Part shown: positions 11,468 to 24,521 of the stretch, piece by piece | Layout of the letters: each line of letters begins with the position of its first letter | How positions within the stretch are numbered: the stretch's first letter is position 1 | Assembly (NCBI RefSeq): GCF_932294415.1 | Contig: NC_065535.1 | Coordinates: 85,023,862 to 85,087,861 of the forward strand | DNA length: 64,000 bases | Direction: 5' to 3' | Source of the DNA: Quercus robur | Taxonomy: Eukaryota > Streptophyta > Magnoliopsida > Fagales > Fagaceae | The notes under the pieces: generated by a model | What the model saw: the letters and a program-made list of their open reading frames with translations, nothing else | Databases searched by the model: none | What the model was told of the DNA's origin: nothing | Program-made: the position numbers and the translations under genes

Positions 11468-13831
11468 TAAGGAAGTCAATTTCGTACCATACCGCCCGGT
11501 ATATACCATACTAGTCAGTGCACCAGTATAGATACCCCTCTTGTTTCGTACCCAAAAAAATACCGGCCGTGCCGGCGAAATCCAGCTGTTTCGGCCAGTA
11601 AATGGATATCGGGTAAAGATAGAGAAATCCCAAAGAAAAAGTCTCACGAATTTTCAGAACTTACCCAAAGCTGCTGCAGAGCCGGAGCCACTCCGCCTCC
11701 TACCACTACCGACAACCTAAACCCACCGATCCCAACCCTTAAAAACCCAACTCACACAAATCAACCACTACACAAACACACAACCGATGAATAAAAATCC
11801 GGCCGCCGTCTCTCCCTCATTTGCATAAGCCCAAACAAAATCCACTGATTCAAAAACAAATAAACCCATAAAAAAGTACAATAAAACCCACAAAAGCATC
11901 AGTGTGAAGAGATGAAAAAAGAAGAGAAAGAAAGAAAGAAAAAGCAATAGATGTGAAGAAAAAAAGAAAAAGAAAAAAGAATCATTGAAGCTACAAACGG
12001 GGTGAAAGAAAGGAGAGGAGCAAATGTAAAAGAAGAAAGTAAAAGAAACGTAAAAGCTTGGTTTTTGATGAGACAACACAATTGCTCATAAGTGAAATAT
12101 CTGAAAGAATCGAGTAATAAAAACAAAGTCAAACAATACTTGTGGTTTACAGCTCACATGTAGTATTATTTTATTATTTTGAAAATAAATTTTATTTTAT
12201 ATTTTATTATACTTCACTTTTAATGTTTTACTATTTTATATTATTTTTAGTTGTAAGGTTGAATTTTATCAACCATCTTGTTTTCTTTATTCCGTGCCAA
12301 ATTTGTTTGTATTTTAGCAATTAGTAACCCTATATTTAGGTGGGAATCATGTAAGGGTAGTGTGTGAGAGAGTGTAAAGAAATGCTCAAGATTGTGCAAA
12401 GAAGCAGGGGCTCGCGACTGGATCTCGCGGGTGGCTCGTGGCTTGCAAGCCGCCAAAAAGGTGCACACGTGTCAAGCATGCCAGAAGTTGAAGAGTCAAG
12501 CCAGCTGTTGCATTATAGGACAAAAGTCCTAGGCTGGCCAGGCCATTAGCTCGCGGCTTGAACTCGCAACTCAACCCAGTCGCGAGGTCAAGTTGCCAGA
12601 ACACCCTGTTTGAGAAAAATTGACTTTTCACATTCCTTCTCACCCTACTATATATATACCCTTATACCCACAATATTGAGAGAGCTTCCAGAGAGAATTT
12701 TGAAAGAGAAACCCTAGAGAAAAAAAAGATCGATTCATCCACAATCTTCACATAGAGACTCTTCAAATTCTTCTACTCTCTTCCTCTCCATTGTTAAATC
12801 CTTGAGAAGTACATTACCAAAATCTTTTCTCACCATACCCATATCTGTGAGGAGGCCATTTGGTGTTTGGGAAGCAGTTAAGAAGGGACCAGTTTCATAT
12901 TAGTAGATGCTATGGTCAAGTAGCAGAATCCGGTAAGCTAAAGAAGAAATAGGTTCGGCGTAACCTCGTTAGAGTAGGAGCTTGGAGGGCATAGGTACAT
13001 TGGGTAGATTAGGCTTGGAGGGTTTTCTGTTGTTCATGTATCCCAACTACATTCTTTAGTGGATTGTTTACCGCTTGGAAGGCAGCGGTGAGGTTTTACG
13101 CCGAGGGCTTCAGTTTCCTCTTCGATAACACATCGAGTGTTATCCTTGTGTTTGCATCTCTCTTCTCTTAATCTTTTCCATTTAATTTCTGTTGTGGATG
13201 TGAATTTAATTGGTTTAGATTCTTTATCAATTTTGTATTAAGTTTACATTCATTTTCCACACATTAATTGTTTGATATTAAGCTTGAATTGGTTATTTGT
13301 AAATTGGAGGTCTAAATGTTCAAGGTGTTTTATACACTTATTGAACTTTCATTAGTTTTGATAATGATGTATTGTTATTTGTATTTGTTTATTATCATAC
13401 TTATATGTTTGTTTATGTTAAATTATATTTAATAATAGTAACATGTGTAATTATTATAATGAAGCATTGAGATAACTACAAACTCACTTTAATTGTTTGG
13501 CTTTATTTGTAAATAGAATAGTGATAGTTAGTGTACGATTATGTGTAATACTGTGTGTGCAATAAAAATTTTCTTATAAATAATTTTAGTATTATTAAAT
13601 AATATATGACAAAATTTTGCTTAATTACAAAAACATTGGGTGTGTTTGTGTATCTCTGTGTTGATTTGTCTGTGTGGATGTGCTTGTGTGGGTGTGTGTG
13701 TATATATACATATATTAAATATATAAAATAACGGTAAACCCGAAACGGTACATCGGTATTGACCGGTATCCGAAATATATCGTATCGATGACCAAACTGG
13801 TACAACCTTTGGTATGGTATTGACTTCCTCG
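11468..13831. mobile_element. Non-autonomous hAT-like element inside the copia 3' LTR
   Basis: The element is flanked by the 8-bp duplication TTTTAAGA (11460-11467) and TTTTAAGG (13832-13839). The uninterrupted partner LTR reads GATTTTAAGATCATT at the same place. The termini are imperfect inverted repeats, TAAGGAAGTCAAT on the left and CGAGGAAGTCAAT on the reverse strand at the right, followed by GTACC/CCGGT-rich subterminal motifs. An 8-bp duplication and such ends fit hAT elements. No transposase is seen. The interior includes a GA-rich strand (11900-12060) and an LTR-like block. Confidence 0.75.
12330..13350 (+). repeat. Probable degenerate LTR-like block within the hAT-like element
   Basis: This stretch stands out by GC content and has a TATA-like CTATATATATACC at about 12648-12660, followed by a CTCTTCC-rich leader. 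Blocks such as GGTTCGGCGTAACC and CTTCGATAACACATCG remind me of LTR leaders common in oak-family genomes. Exact ends and a target duplication were not found, so the boundaries are approximate. Confidence 0.35.
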
Positions 13832-14641
13832 TTTTAAGGTCACCACTCTCGAGAATTCACTATTATTACAACAAGTAGTTACAAGTAAAGGAACCCCAGT
13901 ACCTTATATCAACCTACAGTTAAACCTTTATCCCAATACTCAATTGGAATTGTTTTGTAGTGACGATCTCTTCTTTTTAATGCACAGCTCTCAGTATGTG
14001 ACTAACTAATCGATGTGCGGATCCTAGTACGTGACTTACTCACCAACTTGAGAAAGATGTTGGCTGCAAAGTTCTTCAGTTCATCAACACAATGAAGAAC
14101 ACAAAGCTCCTTGGTTATAAAACCCAACAGCATACAAACGCAACAGCTTCTTCAAGAGAAAGATAAACTAGGGTAAATTCTGTCTTCGGTTACAATTTGT
14201 ATGAACAAAACTTTGCCTCACACTTGCGTAACCTTTGACAGCCCTTAAAATAATCTTTATATATGTTTAGGGTTGTGAGAAAAGATAACCTAAACAAGTA
14301 TACACGTATTGGTGTGAAATCAGATCTAAAAAACTGATTTTCATAAATCTCAATAGATAGCTTATCTATCGAGCAACTGTTGAGCATCGAGCTTACATAG
14401 CCTTTTAAATCTCGATAGTTGCTATTGGTCGAGCTAGCTGTCGAGCTTTAAAAACCAGCACTTCTTCACTTGATTCTTGGATAGATTTACATGACTTTAA
14501 CACTTGGACTTGAAACCTTATTCCTTGAAGTATTAAACACATCCCAGATCTACCAAATTACAAGTAAAACACGTTTTGTCAAAAGATTAGCCAATTCTAT
14601 ATTAACATATGTTCCTAACATGATTCACATATGTCCTAACA

Positions 14642-14656
14642 ATGTCCCCCTTTGAC
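14642..14656 (-). other. Polypurine tract of the copia element
   Basis: On the minus strand CAAAGGGGGACAT lies directly before the 3' LTR start TGTTAGGAC. This is the expected plus-strand priming site and fixes the orientation of the element as minus. Confidence 0.8.
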
Positions 14657-15186
14657 AATCCGTGACAAAACCACAACAAACAAATGAACATATGAGAGAA
14701 GTCATAAATCACTCAACTCATACTCACTTGTTGAATATAATAAAATCTATCCTAACATAAACCCTTGAAAAACTTTACAAGAAGAGAGTTCATGGCAAGA
14801 AAGACTTTGACAACCTGTATTTCTGAAATACTTTAAACAAAACTCATCAAGACATTTTAGTGTGAAACAAAAATAAAAAAATTTCATACAATTAATAAGA
14901 AGCATGTGCATAGAGAGAGAAAAGAAACAACACATGTAGAGACAGGTGAAAGAATAAAATAACAACCTCAATATATATAACAAAACGAATACAAGGTTTG
15001 CTATCATAATGTATCTAAAAAGGAAAGAAAAGAAAAGATACAAAAAGTCCTCACTACATCTCTCAAAAAGAAAACACTCCCCCTAACAAAAATATCTCCT
15101 ATACTAACTCTCCCCTAAAGTACATGACTACTCTCATATCCAAAACTATTCCTTTTTTTTGTCATGAATGACAAAAGGCAAGTAAC

Positions 15187-16337
15187 TCAAACAGTCATCT
15201 CGTTATCACCAGAAGAGATAGCATCCTCATCCTCATTATCGTCGGAGTCACCATCATCGTCCTTATCCTCTGAAGCCTCTGGAGAAGAAGAGGGAGATGC
15301 CACGAAGCCAACAAAGCGAGCCTACTGTTATGAAATACGACTGACACAGGTGTTCACCTGACACAACTCATCATTAAGTGTGTCAAGGCGAGCATCCATG
15401 CTTTGAAGCTACGCCATGACTGCCTCGAGGGTCACACCACCCACAGAAGAAGAAAGAGCAGAAGAGGCCAGAGGAGTGCCATCTTGGTCCGTGGCCACTT
15501 CGGTTGAAGCTGGGCCTCGCTTTGTCTAATGGTTACCACATCGATGGCACCCATAACGAAGAAGTGATTCGACTCAGGATAGGAGATAGAGAAATGGCAA
15601 ATGATCTGCGTGATAGCCAAAAGAAAGATAAGCTTATCATTGGTCGTTGTATCCCTATAGACATCTATAAAGGAGAGTATGAAGTGAGAGGGAAAGTCTA
15701 TGGTAATCCTCTTAATGAAGGACAACAAAAATTAAGCACAAGGCTCAGTAATGGAGTTATAGTGAGACAAGGGATAAAGAACAAATGCGATCACCATGTT
15801 AAGGAACTGCAGATCTTTTGCAAATCCCATGCAATGGGTGTTTTGACGGTCACTCCAAGATGATGGTGTCTCACAGAAGAGAGACAAGAGTTCGTCTTTA
15901 GACACAGTCCTAAGAAGATCATAGTTGGGGTAGTCAGGATGCGCTGCCCTCGATATGTGTAGCACCTTAGATATAAGATCCGAAGTGACTACAATGCGCG
16001 TACCCCAAACGTGAGTGAAGAAATGAGGTACAGAATAATCAAATCCATGCATGTTGGAGTAAAACTCTTCTATGATCACGAAGGGACAAGTGACTGGGAT
16101 GCCACACAGTAACTCCCAACCCCTACTGTAGATGACAATGGGAAAGTCAGTATCGGTAAAATCCAATAGGATGACTTGGCGTTTCGAATGAATGCCTCGT
16201 TGATAAAATTTCTCCGAAAAGTCCTTATGGGCTTTATCATCATGGAACCTGACATGAGAGGGGGTAGGATCAACAAAAGTAGATGCCCCAGAAGGAAGAG
16301 GGTTCTGGGATGGAGCAGATTTCCGTTTAGATGCCAT
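15187..16337 (-). pseudogene. Plant transposon-protein-like ORF inside the copia element (frameshifted)
   Basis: A likely start is MASKRK at 16337. The first part (16337 to about 15735) is open and contains FYSNMHGFDY and HVWGTRIVVTSDLISKVLH. These resemble the putative plant transposon protein domain found in many retroelement-associated ORFs. It then hits TGA, and the reading continues in another frame (PSHFILSFIDVYRDT, then FFVMGAIDVVTIRQSEAQ). The C-terminus is acidic (Asp/Glu/Ser-rich) and ends at TGA 15187-15189. A frameshift plus stop make it non-functional. It sits where pol should be. The (GA)n run just upstream of the start makes some gene-finders extend the N-terminus artificially. 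No cellular role is known. Confidence 0.65.
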
Positions 16338-16347
16338 AGAGCAACTA

Positions 16348-16353
<6 letters not shown>

Positions 16354-16391
<38 letters not shown>
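16354..16391. repeat. (GA)n microsatellite
   Basis: About 19 uninterrupted GA dinucleotides lie just upstream (minus sense) of the transposon-protein-like ORF start. It is a simple-sequence repeat with no coding meaning. Confidence 0.9.
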
Positions 16392-16396
<5 letters not shown>

Positions 16397-17841
16397 TGCA
16401 GAAAAGCACCAAATAATTTAATATCAATAAGATAGAAACAATATTGGTACGTATGCATTAAAAATGTATGAACATGTGACGTGCAAAAGTAAAAACATCA
16501 TGGGCTCAACCCAATCCAACCCTACTAGCACACATCATTTCAACAGAGTAAGCTCATATCTAAAATGCAAGAATTATTGTTAAAATGCAAATGTGATGCA
16601 ATGCATGATCATTTAAAATCATTTAAACAAAACTCATCCCAAAAATTTCATAAAAACTTCATTAATATTGAAAACCCCAAAATATTTCAAAAACCCCAAA
16701 AATTAGGTCAAAAGAGATGAAATGCATGATAAGATGAGAGAAATGAGATCATACTAGAGGAAGAAATCTCTCTTGAGGCCGAAAAATGAATAGGGAAGAA
16801 GTTTAGAGTGAGAAAGAGGTGTTTGGGAAGGTAAGGAGTCTAAAAGAGTCGAGAGAGATCAAGAAAAATGAGTGAGAAATCGCGCTGACCCTTTATATAG
16901 AAATCCACAATTCTTGGTAGATTGAGAAGTATCGAGAGGTGTTGAGATTTAAATTTCAAAAAATAGAGCTATTGAGAAGTTATTGAGAAGAGTCCTCAGC
17001 AAAGTGACCTCGATGGATTGAGAAGCTATCTAGCATCTATCTAGCTTACAGAAACTTCCTCGATAGATCGAGAAGCTGTTAAGCAGCTATCGAGATAAAA
17101 TCTCAAAAACTTCGATGGATCGAAAATGCGAAAACAGCTATCGAGAAAGGAAGCTCAAGAGGCTCGATAGATAGCCTAGCTGTCGAGAGGTATCGAGAAG
17201 CTGTTGAGATTGCTTAAAAACAGTTTTTCAAAGAAGAGAAAAATACAGATATGAATGTAATCAAGCATGCTACTCAACCGAAGATCCAAAAAACATTTTA
17301 AGCCCTTAAAAACATCTCTCAACAAGAAAAATGTCAAGCATATAGATCCAAAAAACACTCACACACTAAACCAGTCTAACTAATTTTATATTTAAAAAAC
17401 AAGTCAAAATAGTTTAATGAGCATACAGTAACACATGTATTCCTTGTGATGGCCAAATCACATTGTACTTGTACATGTATCAAGAGTAGCAAAGAATATT
17501 GCATGTTGTGTGTGAAAAATATCGCAAGATTGTATAAGTCTCTACACGTTATGACGATTTGAGATATGAGAAAATTACTTTAACTCATACACAATCATAA
17601 CTGCTTGATGGAGACTATCACCTTCGAGGTACATCCTATAACTCCCACATCTCTTAGAAGACACGCTTGCAATCAATAATAAAGCATTTTGATTCTTTTT
17701 GCTTTTATTTTTCTTTGCATTTTTTGTTTGTTAAATATATCATGCATGGGCATATAAGAGAGAGAAAAGAATTACCCAATAATGTTAAGTTTTTGACATT
17801 GCTATGCCGAAGCATACAGATGTCATTTCATGATTGGTGGG
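16392..17841. other. Copia element internal spacer, no gene seen
   Basis: Non-coding copia interior. Between 16900 and 17210 there are repeated short motifs of the type ATCGAGAAGCT and CTATCGAG, possibly decayed tandem repeats. A TATA-like CTTTATATAGAAATCC on the plus strand is at about 16889. No reverse transcriptase or integrase motif was recognised on either strand. Confidence 0.5.
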
Positions 17842-19964
17842 TGTTGAGGACAAATTTTTCACACCACATGGCTTCATTTCATTGGCGACCCGCATCACAT
17901 CAATATTATCATAGATTTTGGGAGAATCTATTTTAAAGCCCGAAAGAGTCCTTATTCACAATAATGATGCCGAAGCCCATGGTCCAAAACTCATGGCGAT
18001 ATAATCTCATCAAGGCCCATAGTTCGTGCTCATGGCACAACATCTCATTTTTGGCTCATGATCCAAGCTCATGAGTCTCATCGGGGGAATTTTGGGAGTC
18101 GTGGTTTAGAGGGTCAAGAAGTATGTTCAGTAAAGCTACAGTGATTCAAAGTTGATAAAGGAAAGCATGTTGCTTGGCATGTCTTTCCTAATTCCCTGAA
18201 CTCTGACGGGCCAGTGTGCAAAAGGTAACATTTGGGTAAGCCTCTCATATCACATAAGCACTTAAAATGATAAAACTCCCCATGCTTTTTACATAAAAAT
18301 TAATGTCCGTCATATAATATAAGTTTTAAAATATAATCATATCATTCCATATTAATTAGTTTATTATTTTCATATAAATCAATTCCAAGCACATGGCTAA
18401 ATATATATCTCATACCTAGCATTAAATGCTCTCTTTACTTTCCAAGATTTGGTTAAAATACAAAAAGATCATATTTATATCTTTAAAACTTCATCAAATA
18501 TCAACCAACTAGTCTATTACTTACCAAAATTATATATGGACTAAACATATAATTTTTCCAAAAGAAGAAACTTAGCCGAAAACACCAAAAACGGCTCCAA
18601 CGAAAACTGCAACAGCTTCTGCACAAGCTGTAACAGCTCTAGCGGAAGCTGCAATAGCTTTTGTAGAAGCTGAAACAGCTCCAACAAATCTGTAGCAGCT
18701 CCAGCAGGTTGACACATGTTCTAAAATGATGTCATTCGCCCATAAATGCCCAATCCCAGCAGCTATGGTACCAGAAATAAGAGGATCCCTTAAAGATCAT
18801 CTCACCATCTTTAGTTAAATCATGAATTTAATGCCAAATATTTTTTCTCCAAGCAAAGGATGTCATCCACATGACATCATCCAGCTGTGTCAGAAACATT
18901 TAAGTCTCAAAATTTCTTCTTTTGGTTAAAAAACAAAAGACCACTTACTTTGTCAAAGATTTTCCCTTATTTGCTAATTTTCCTTCAACTAAATTCTGAT
19001 CTAGTTACATAACTTGGCTCTATATAAAGAGGACCAAGCTACACACTAAAGACATCATCCATCCCCCCCTCTGTCTGAACCCTCTCTTTGATCTTCAATA
19101 ATTCTGAAACTCCATTCATCTTGCTGCCATATCTCTAAAAGATCTCCATGTCTTTCTTCATCCCTCTTTCATCTTCCATTTTCTGAAACTCTATTCATTT
19201 TGCTACCATATCTCTAAAGATCTCTAAACTCTTCTATACTTCTCCATCTCCCTTACAAAAATATATCTTCCTAGATAGCACCATTACACACTTTCCATCT
19301 CTCCCACATTTCAATATTCTGAAATTTCACTCATTTTTATTGCCCAAAACACATCTTCATCTCATTCTTTATTTCCCATACAAAATCTCCCTTCTTAGAA
19401 AGCAACATAACCCATAACACGAATAATCTCATGTATTTACTATATTCAACCTTCATATTATCTATCTCACACTTCCATATATTTTATAAACACCTTCCTC
19501 ACAAAATAGCCATACATACTCAGTGTTTTAAAAACCGGACCAGACCAGCCGGTTCAACTGGTTCAATGGGGAACCGGACCTTAATTTGGTCCGGTTATGA
19601 TTAAAAACCGGAAATGAAGGAAAAAACGGAAAAATCGCCGGTTTAATCGAAAAACCGGAAACCAGTACGGTTAAGCCGGTTTTAAGCTTGTTCACTAACA
19701 CTTCAGCCACTGTGTTTCTGACCAAAAAAATAATAATAAATAAGAGATTTTGTTTCAAATTTAAGAAGAAGAGAGGTTTTGATTTTGAAAATGTTGTTAA
19801 GTCTAAAGTTGTGAAGCCTCAGATGCCCACATTGACACCAAAAATATTAGATTTACTATTTATGACTTGACACAGTTGAAAAGAACTGAGGAAACCCAAA
19901 CCAAAGAGATGCAGCCACGCAAGTACAGTCTGTCTGCTTCAATTTAAGAGCTTTTCTTGCTGCT

Positions 19965-20000
<36 letters not shown>

Positions 20001-22139
20001 GCTGAATAAAAAGAATGAGAAAAATTTTGCTGCTGCTCTTAGAGACTTGCACATGCACTGATGCACATATATTGACCGAGAGAGAGAGTATTGAAGGCAA
20101 AGAGATGAGAAATTAGAAAAAGATAAAAGAAGAAACTAGTATAGAGCTTTAGTTAACCAAGGTGGGGATGTAAGGTTTCAAAATATGTGGTGGGTGGAGT
20201 ATCAACGTGTAAAGAACTAAAGGTGGGATATGTGGTGGAAAAGAAATGGGCAATGATATTGTCACTCATTAGTGACTTTTTAATATTTGAAAAATGAAAG
20301 AATAACTAAAATAATTTTTGTAGTGAGCTTGAGTTTTGTTGTCTAATATATAAATAAAGAGAGATGTTATATTTATAATATTTTTACAATAAATTATAGG
20401 TGGTTAATTGTTATTAATTCAAATTTGAACTTAATACTAAGATTACTTTTTTTTTTTACAATAACAACTAGTAACAATTTGCCAATTAAAATTTGTTGTA
20501 AAAATATTGTGAAAATATTGTGGACATATCATTTCTTATAAATTAAAGTTAAGGTTTAATGTTTTACTGTTATTTAATTTAATTTTTTAGTTAAAATATT
20601 AGTTATAAAATTATTTATTTATTTATTTATATTTTATAATTATTAATTATTTATTTATGACATCATCAGTTTGACCATCGGTCCGACCCCGGTCCGACCA
20701 TAAAACCGAGAACCACTCTCTATTCCGGTTCTTTGACCGTACCGGTTTTTAAAACCATGTACATACTCATCATATATCTTTAAATTACATGCCTCACATA
20801 GCATACAAGATCCATGTCCAACAAAGTATTTACATACAATTCCTATACATATTACAAACACCATATCTCACAATATATATATATATATATATATATTTCT
20901 TACCATCTCTACACATCTTAAAACGTATCAAAATATTCTTCCAAGAACACATCACAAAAGCCCTTTCTCATGGAAGACATATATTTATAATGCTAAAAGC
21001 CCTTCTTATAGAAGGCAATATCACTCATGCTTGACTAAAAAACTAAAAGAGCATTATATGAGGAAAATTATTTAAGTGCATGATTAAGGGGACAAACCTA
21101 ACCAACCGATGCACACGGCTGGATATGCTCTCTCTCCCTCCAGTTGCACCCATTTTTCCCTTTTCAAACATGAAGTCGCCATGAAAGGATTCACTTCACC
21201 ATGCTGCTGAAATGTTAAGCCCACTGGTGTTGTACGGCTGAAGCTGCAAAGTTTGAAGGTTGCTGAAATGACTAAGTCCACTGATGTTACGGCTAGAGCC
21301 CCAAATTATGAAGATAAGTCATTATATTTTACCTTCAAACTTATATTATTAAGTTTATTTTATTCACTATCATTATACCACTCAACTAATGTTATTATAT
21401 TGTTGGAATGTCATCAACCTATTATTGTTATATGGCTAGGGCCATAAATCACATAAAGAACAAAGTGATGCTATACGGTTGGAGTCAGAAACACACAAGA
21501 TAAGTCAATCTTTCTCTATTTTCAATATTACATTATTAAGTACATGTTAATTCATTATTATTTTACCACTGGATGCAAGTTATTTTAATATCATCTCACT
21601 AATACTTCATTAATGAACATACATATTAATAAATCAATCTATCATCATCTCACATATATTATTTGGACATGAACCATCCTTGGACACATATCTTTTTTGG
21701 ACATGAACTACCATTGGACATTTATTATTTGGATATGGACCATTGCCGGACATACCTTATCATGTTGAACATGAACCATGAACTGCAACTACACATGGAC
21801 TATTGAACTCATCTCATTATTGTACATTGGACACCTAATTAAACACTTTCTAATATTGGACATCACTTAACAAACATAATAATAATGTATCAACTCACCA
21901 TTTAATCAAAACTATCATGCTAAACATATTATTTATTTATTTCAACCATTATCATGATTCTAAGACTTTGGGTTTTATCTATTTTGTAAGCTTACAAAAT
22001 ACATCGATAGCCATTGGTCTATGCGGCCCAATGTCGAGTTCCAGGTTGACCTCCCCAAAACAAATCCAGGCCTAGCAAAGTCACACCTCCAAAAGGCACA
22101 TGGCTACACGCAAAAAACCGCCTCCGACAGCGGGCAACA
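17842..22139 (+). mobile_element. Large LTR-like insertion in the copia interior (possible solo LTR)
   Basis: The block starts TGTTGAGGACAAATTTTTC and ends near CGGGCAACA. It carries a plus-strand TATA box CTATATAAAGAGG at about 19020, followed by a CT-rich leader, as in U3-R. Without the nested hAT-like element it is about 3.05 kb, which would be a long LTR. The five bases flanking it (GTGGG on the left, GTAGT on the right) match only partly, so the exact ends are uncertain. From 18595 to 18710 there are short GAAGCTG/CAACAGCT repeats. The last 1.3 kb contains repeated GGACAT-type motifs (21660-21860). Confidence 0.45.
19521..20759. mobile_element. Non-autonomous hAT-like element, 1,239 bp
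   Basis: The perfect 8-bp duplication TACATACT lies at 19513-19520 and 20760-20767. The left end is CAGTGTTTTAAAAACCGG and the right end on the reverse strand is CATGGTTTTAAAAACCGG, an 18-bp terminal inverted repeat with two mismatches. The subterminal regions are full of CCGGTT and GACCGG motifs. No transposase ORF is present. The termini are close to those of the larger element at 53051-57603. Confidence 0.9.
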
Positions 22140-22575
22140 GTAGTGAGATGATTATTTATGCCTTTCTCTTAGGATTTTTTAGTCATTCTCATCAAAAAGA
22201 GTGATAGCGTGTTAAGTACAAGAGATTAGTTAATCTTACTTATCATAAACACGAGCCATAAAGCTCACTTACTTAGTTATGCATAGAGATGCTCATCTAA
22301 GTTGCAAAAAATACAAAATTTAGAAAATTTTGTTTCAATGGCCATCCAAGGTACACAAGTACCAATATACACAAACACACACTATTGTATTTTTCTGATT
22401 TTTCAATTTTTTTTTATTTTTTTTATGAAAAACAAAATAAGGCAAAACTGAAAACAAACAAACAAAAACATGTTAAACAAAGAAAAGCAGAAAACTAGAC
22501 TATCTCAAAACAAGAAAGCAAAACACACAAGTAATGCAATAAAAAAATAGAGGGAGAGAGAGAAAAGTGACAAAA
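22140..22575. other. Copia element internal spacer between the LTR-like insertion and gag
   Basis: AT-rich non-coding sequence of the copia element. It contains A-rich tracts at 22410-22520 and no recognisable coding motif. Confidence 0.45.
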
Positions 22576-22927
22576 TCACTTCAAGCCTTTTTCATTCCAC
22601 ACCTTGGAAGAACCTTTTCGTTTAGCAAACCCTTGATTTGGCGGTGAGGGGGAAGGATTAAAACCATTCAAGTTCGAAAGGAACATGAGGGCTTTGAGAA
22701 GATCTCCAAGAGGAGCAAGAGAGGATGGAAATTGATTCTAGTTTCCTAGTGAGATCATATTGTTGCTCTGTTGAGTGGCTAACCACTTATAGCAATTAGG
22801 TCGAGTATGTCCGGTTGCTCCATAGTGATGATAGAGATGCTGCTTCTTCTATTTAGACTTTTAGGTATTACCTTTCTTAGTCCTAGGGTTTTTAGTCTAT
22901 TTTTTATCAAGTTTAGGGGGTGCTCCT

Positions 22928-24500
22928 TGTTGAAGGCCAAAATTTTACAAAAAGCCAATTCCAAGAAAAATAAAGAAGGCCCAATTTATGTCCAGATTTA
23001 CAGCAAAAAGGTCATCAAAAAGTCCAGCAAAGTCCAGTGAAAGAACTGGGCCGGGATACCCAGAGGTTGCCAGAGGCCCGGGATCCTCAGGTAATGCAGC
23101 ACAGTTATTGTGGGATTGAAACAGCTCAAGAGAGGCACCACGAAATACAAGAAAGGAAGAACAGAGATGTCCTTCTCAAGTACCCAGTGGTGCAACAAAG
23201 AATCAGAAAGTATAAAGCAAACATTCATGAACAAAGGAGTTGTACCACAAGGAACCAAGAATGAGAAAATCATACGTAGAAGCAATTGGAAGAGAACTTT
23301 CAACCCAGCAGTAAAAGATTCCAACTATTAGGGAATAATGACAATAAGGAAATAACACCGACAGCTAAATGAGAAACCTTGAAAGAAGAGAGATTGAAGG
23401 CTAATTGCTGAGGACGCCCCGGAATGGAAAGTCAGCAAATGACTTTTAGAGAAACAGCAATAAAAGATGAAAACTATGAGAAAAAAGGGAAGAGATCAGC
23501 CCTTGAGCAACTGTCACAGCACGAGCTCTGAGGGGCAAAAGAGAGAAATCACTAGTACCTCAGAGCCCTAGAAAACACGCTATAAAAGAAAGAGAAAACC
23601 CATGTTGAAGGGGGAGGATTTTCAGGAAGGAAGAATATCAAAAACAGAGTCATTAGAACTCTGTAAAATTTAAGAAAAACAGAGGAATGTCTCCCGGTAT
23701 CCCAGAAACAGCCACTATAGCACATACTTGGATTCAAAAGGATTCAAACTTTGCAAGTCTTAGAGGCTTGAATAGCCATCAAAGTCTGTAATTTTTGAGT
23801 TTATTTGAACCTTGTATCACGTCTTAGTGAGCACACTTGTAATCCACAATCAAGAAAAATAGTGAAATATCTCATATTGATTTGAGAATTTCTAACAATT
23901 ACTTTGCATATTTCTTTACTGCTTCTTGCTGCTCAATACATATATATTCTTGCTTGTAAAGCTGAGTCCCTGCCCAAGCAAAGCCACTCAGACTTGAGTT
24001 CCAAATCCCACAAGTCTTGTGCAAAAGCATAAGTCTGTGAGAATTGGGGCCAGGATCCTCGTGGCTGAATCATCCTTATGAAATTCATTTACATATATGT
24101 ATATGTATTAATATAAATAAATATATATATATATATCCTAATCTAAGAAACTAACAATTATTTGAAGATATGTGCCTTGTATGGTTGTTCTTGTGTAGGA
24201 CCTATAGAGGTAAAAGGAAAGGACAAAACTTCATTGCATAACAAGCATGGAGAAAGATTGTATAGTGCAGAGAACCAGAGATTCTGGGTTCTTACAGGCC
24301 TAATACGCCCCGGGATCCCACGACAGTACGCCCGGGGAGGAATCGCATTTTTGCCTTGAGGAGATTTATGTGACTTGCGCACAACTTGGTTCGTAATCAG
24401 CCCCCATTTAGCTGCGGTGAACCAAGCCCAGTCCACCAAAACACAACTATTTGGCCCAGGATCCTTGGGCCTGTGTGCTAAAGAAAAAAGCACTCTCACA
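22928..24500 (+). repeat. 5' LTR of the nested Ty3/gypsy element
   Basis: It begins TGTTGAAGG and ends CTCTCACA, 1,573 bp. It is shorter than its partner by 65 bp. A 35-bp stretch between two copies of AAGGCCCAATT is missing, one 23-bp unit around CCCGGGATCCCACGACAG is single here, and a TA run is shorter. Small open frames inside it recur in the 3' LTR only because the LTRs are copies. Confidence 0.93.
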
Positions 24501-24503
24501 TTT

Positions 24504-24521
24504 TGGCGACTCCACTGGGGA
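24504..24521 (+). other. Primer binding site of the nested Ty3/gypsy element
   Basis: TGGCGACTCCACTGGGGA lies 3 bp after the 5' LTR end. It resembles the TGGCGACTCCGCTGGGG primer site reported for Ogre/Tat-type elements (tRNA-Arg type). The tRNA assignment is from memory of the family and was not checked against a tRNA set. Confidence 0.7.

Larger units (their letters stand above)
11256..14641 (-). repeat. 3' LTR of the copia element, split by a hAT-like insertion
   Basis: On the minus strand the LTR starts TGTTAGGAC (at 14641) and ends at 11256 (TGATAAGC on the plus strand). Without the 2.37-kb insertion it is about 1,014 bp, against 1,018 bp for the partner LTR at 33592-34609. The two align throughout but with numerous substitutions and small indels. 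Confidence 0.88.

Noticed and set aside
11768..12132. Phe/Leu/Ser-rich open frames resembling membrane proteins (minus strand)
   Set aside because: They arise from translating a GA-rich strand (11900-12060) inside the hAT-like element; composition artefact.
15504..15863. 119-codon plus-strand open frame
   Set aside because: Antisense shadow of the transposon-protein-like pseudogene on the minus strand.
23037..23331. Open frames repeated almost identically near 30480-30767, looking like conserved paralogues
   Set aside because: Both lie at the same position in the two LTRs of the nested gypsy element. Similarity comes from LTR duplication, not coding constraint.
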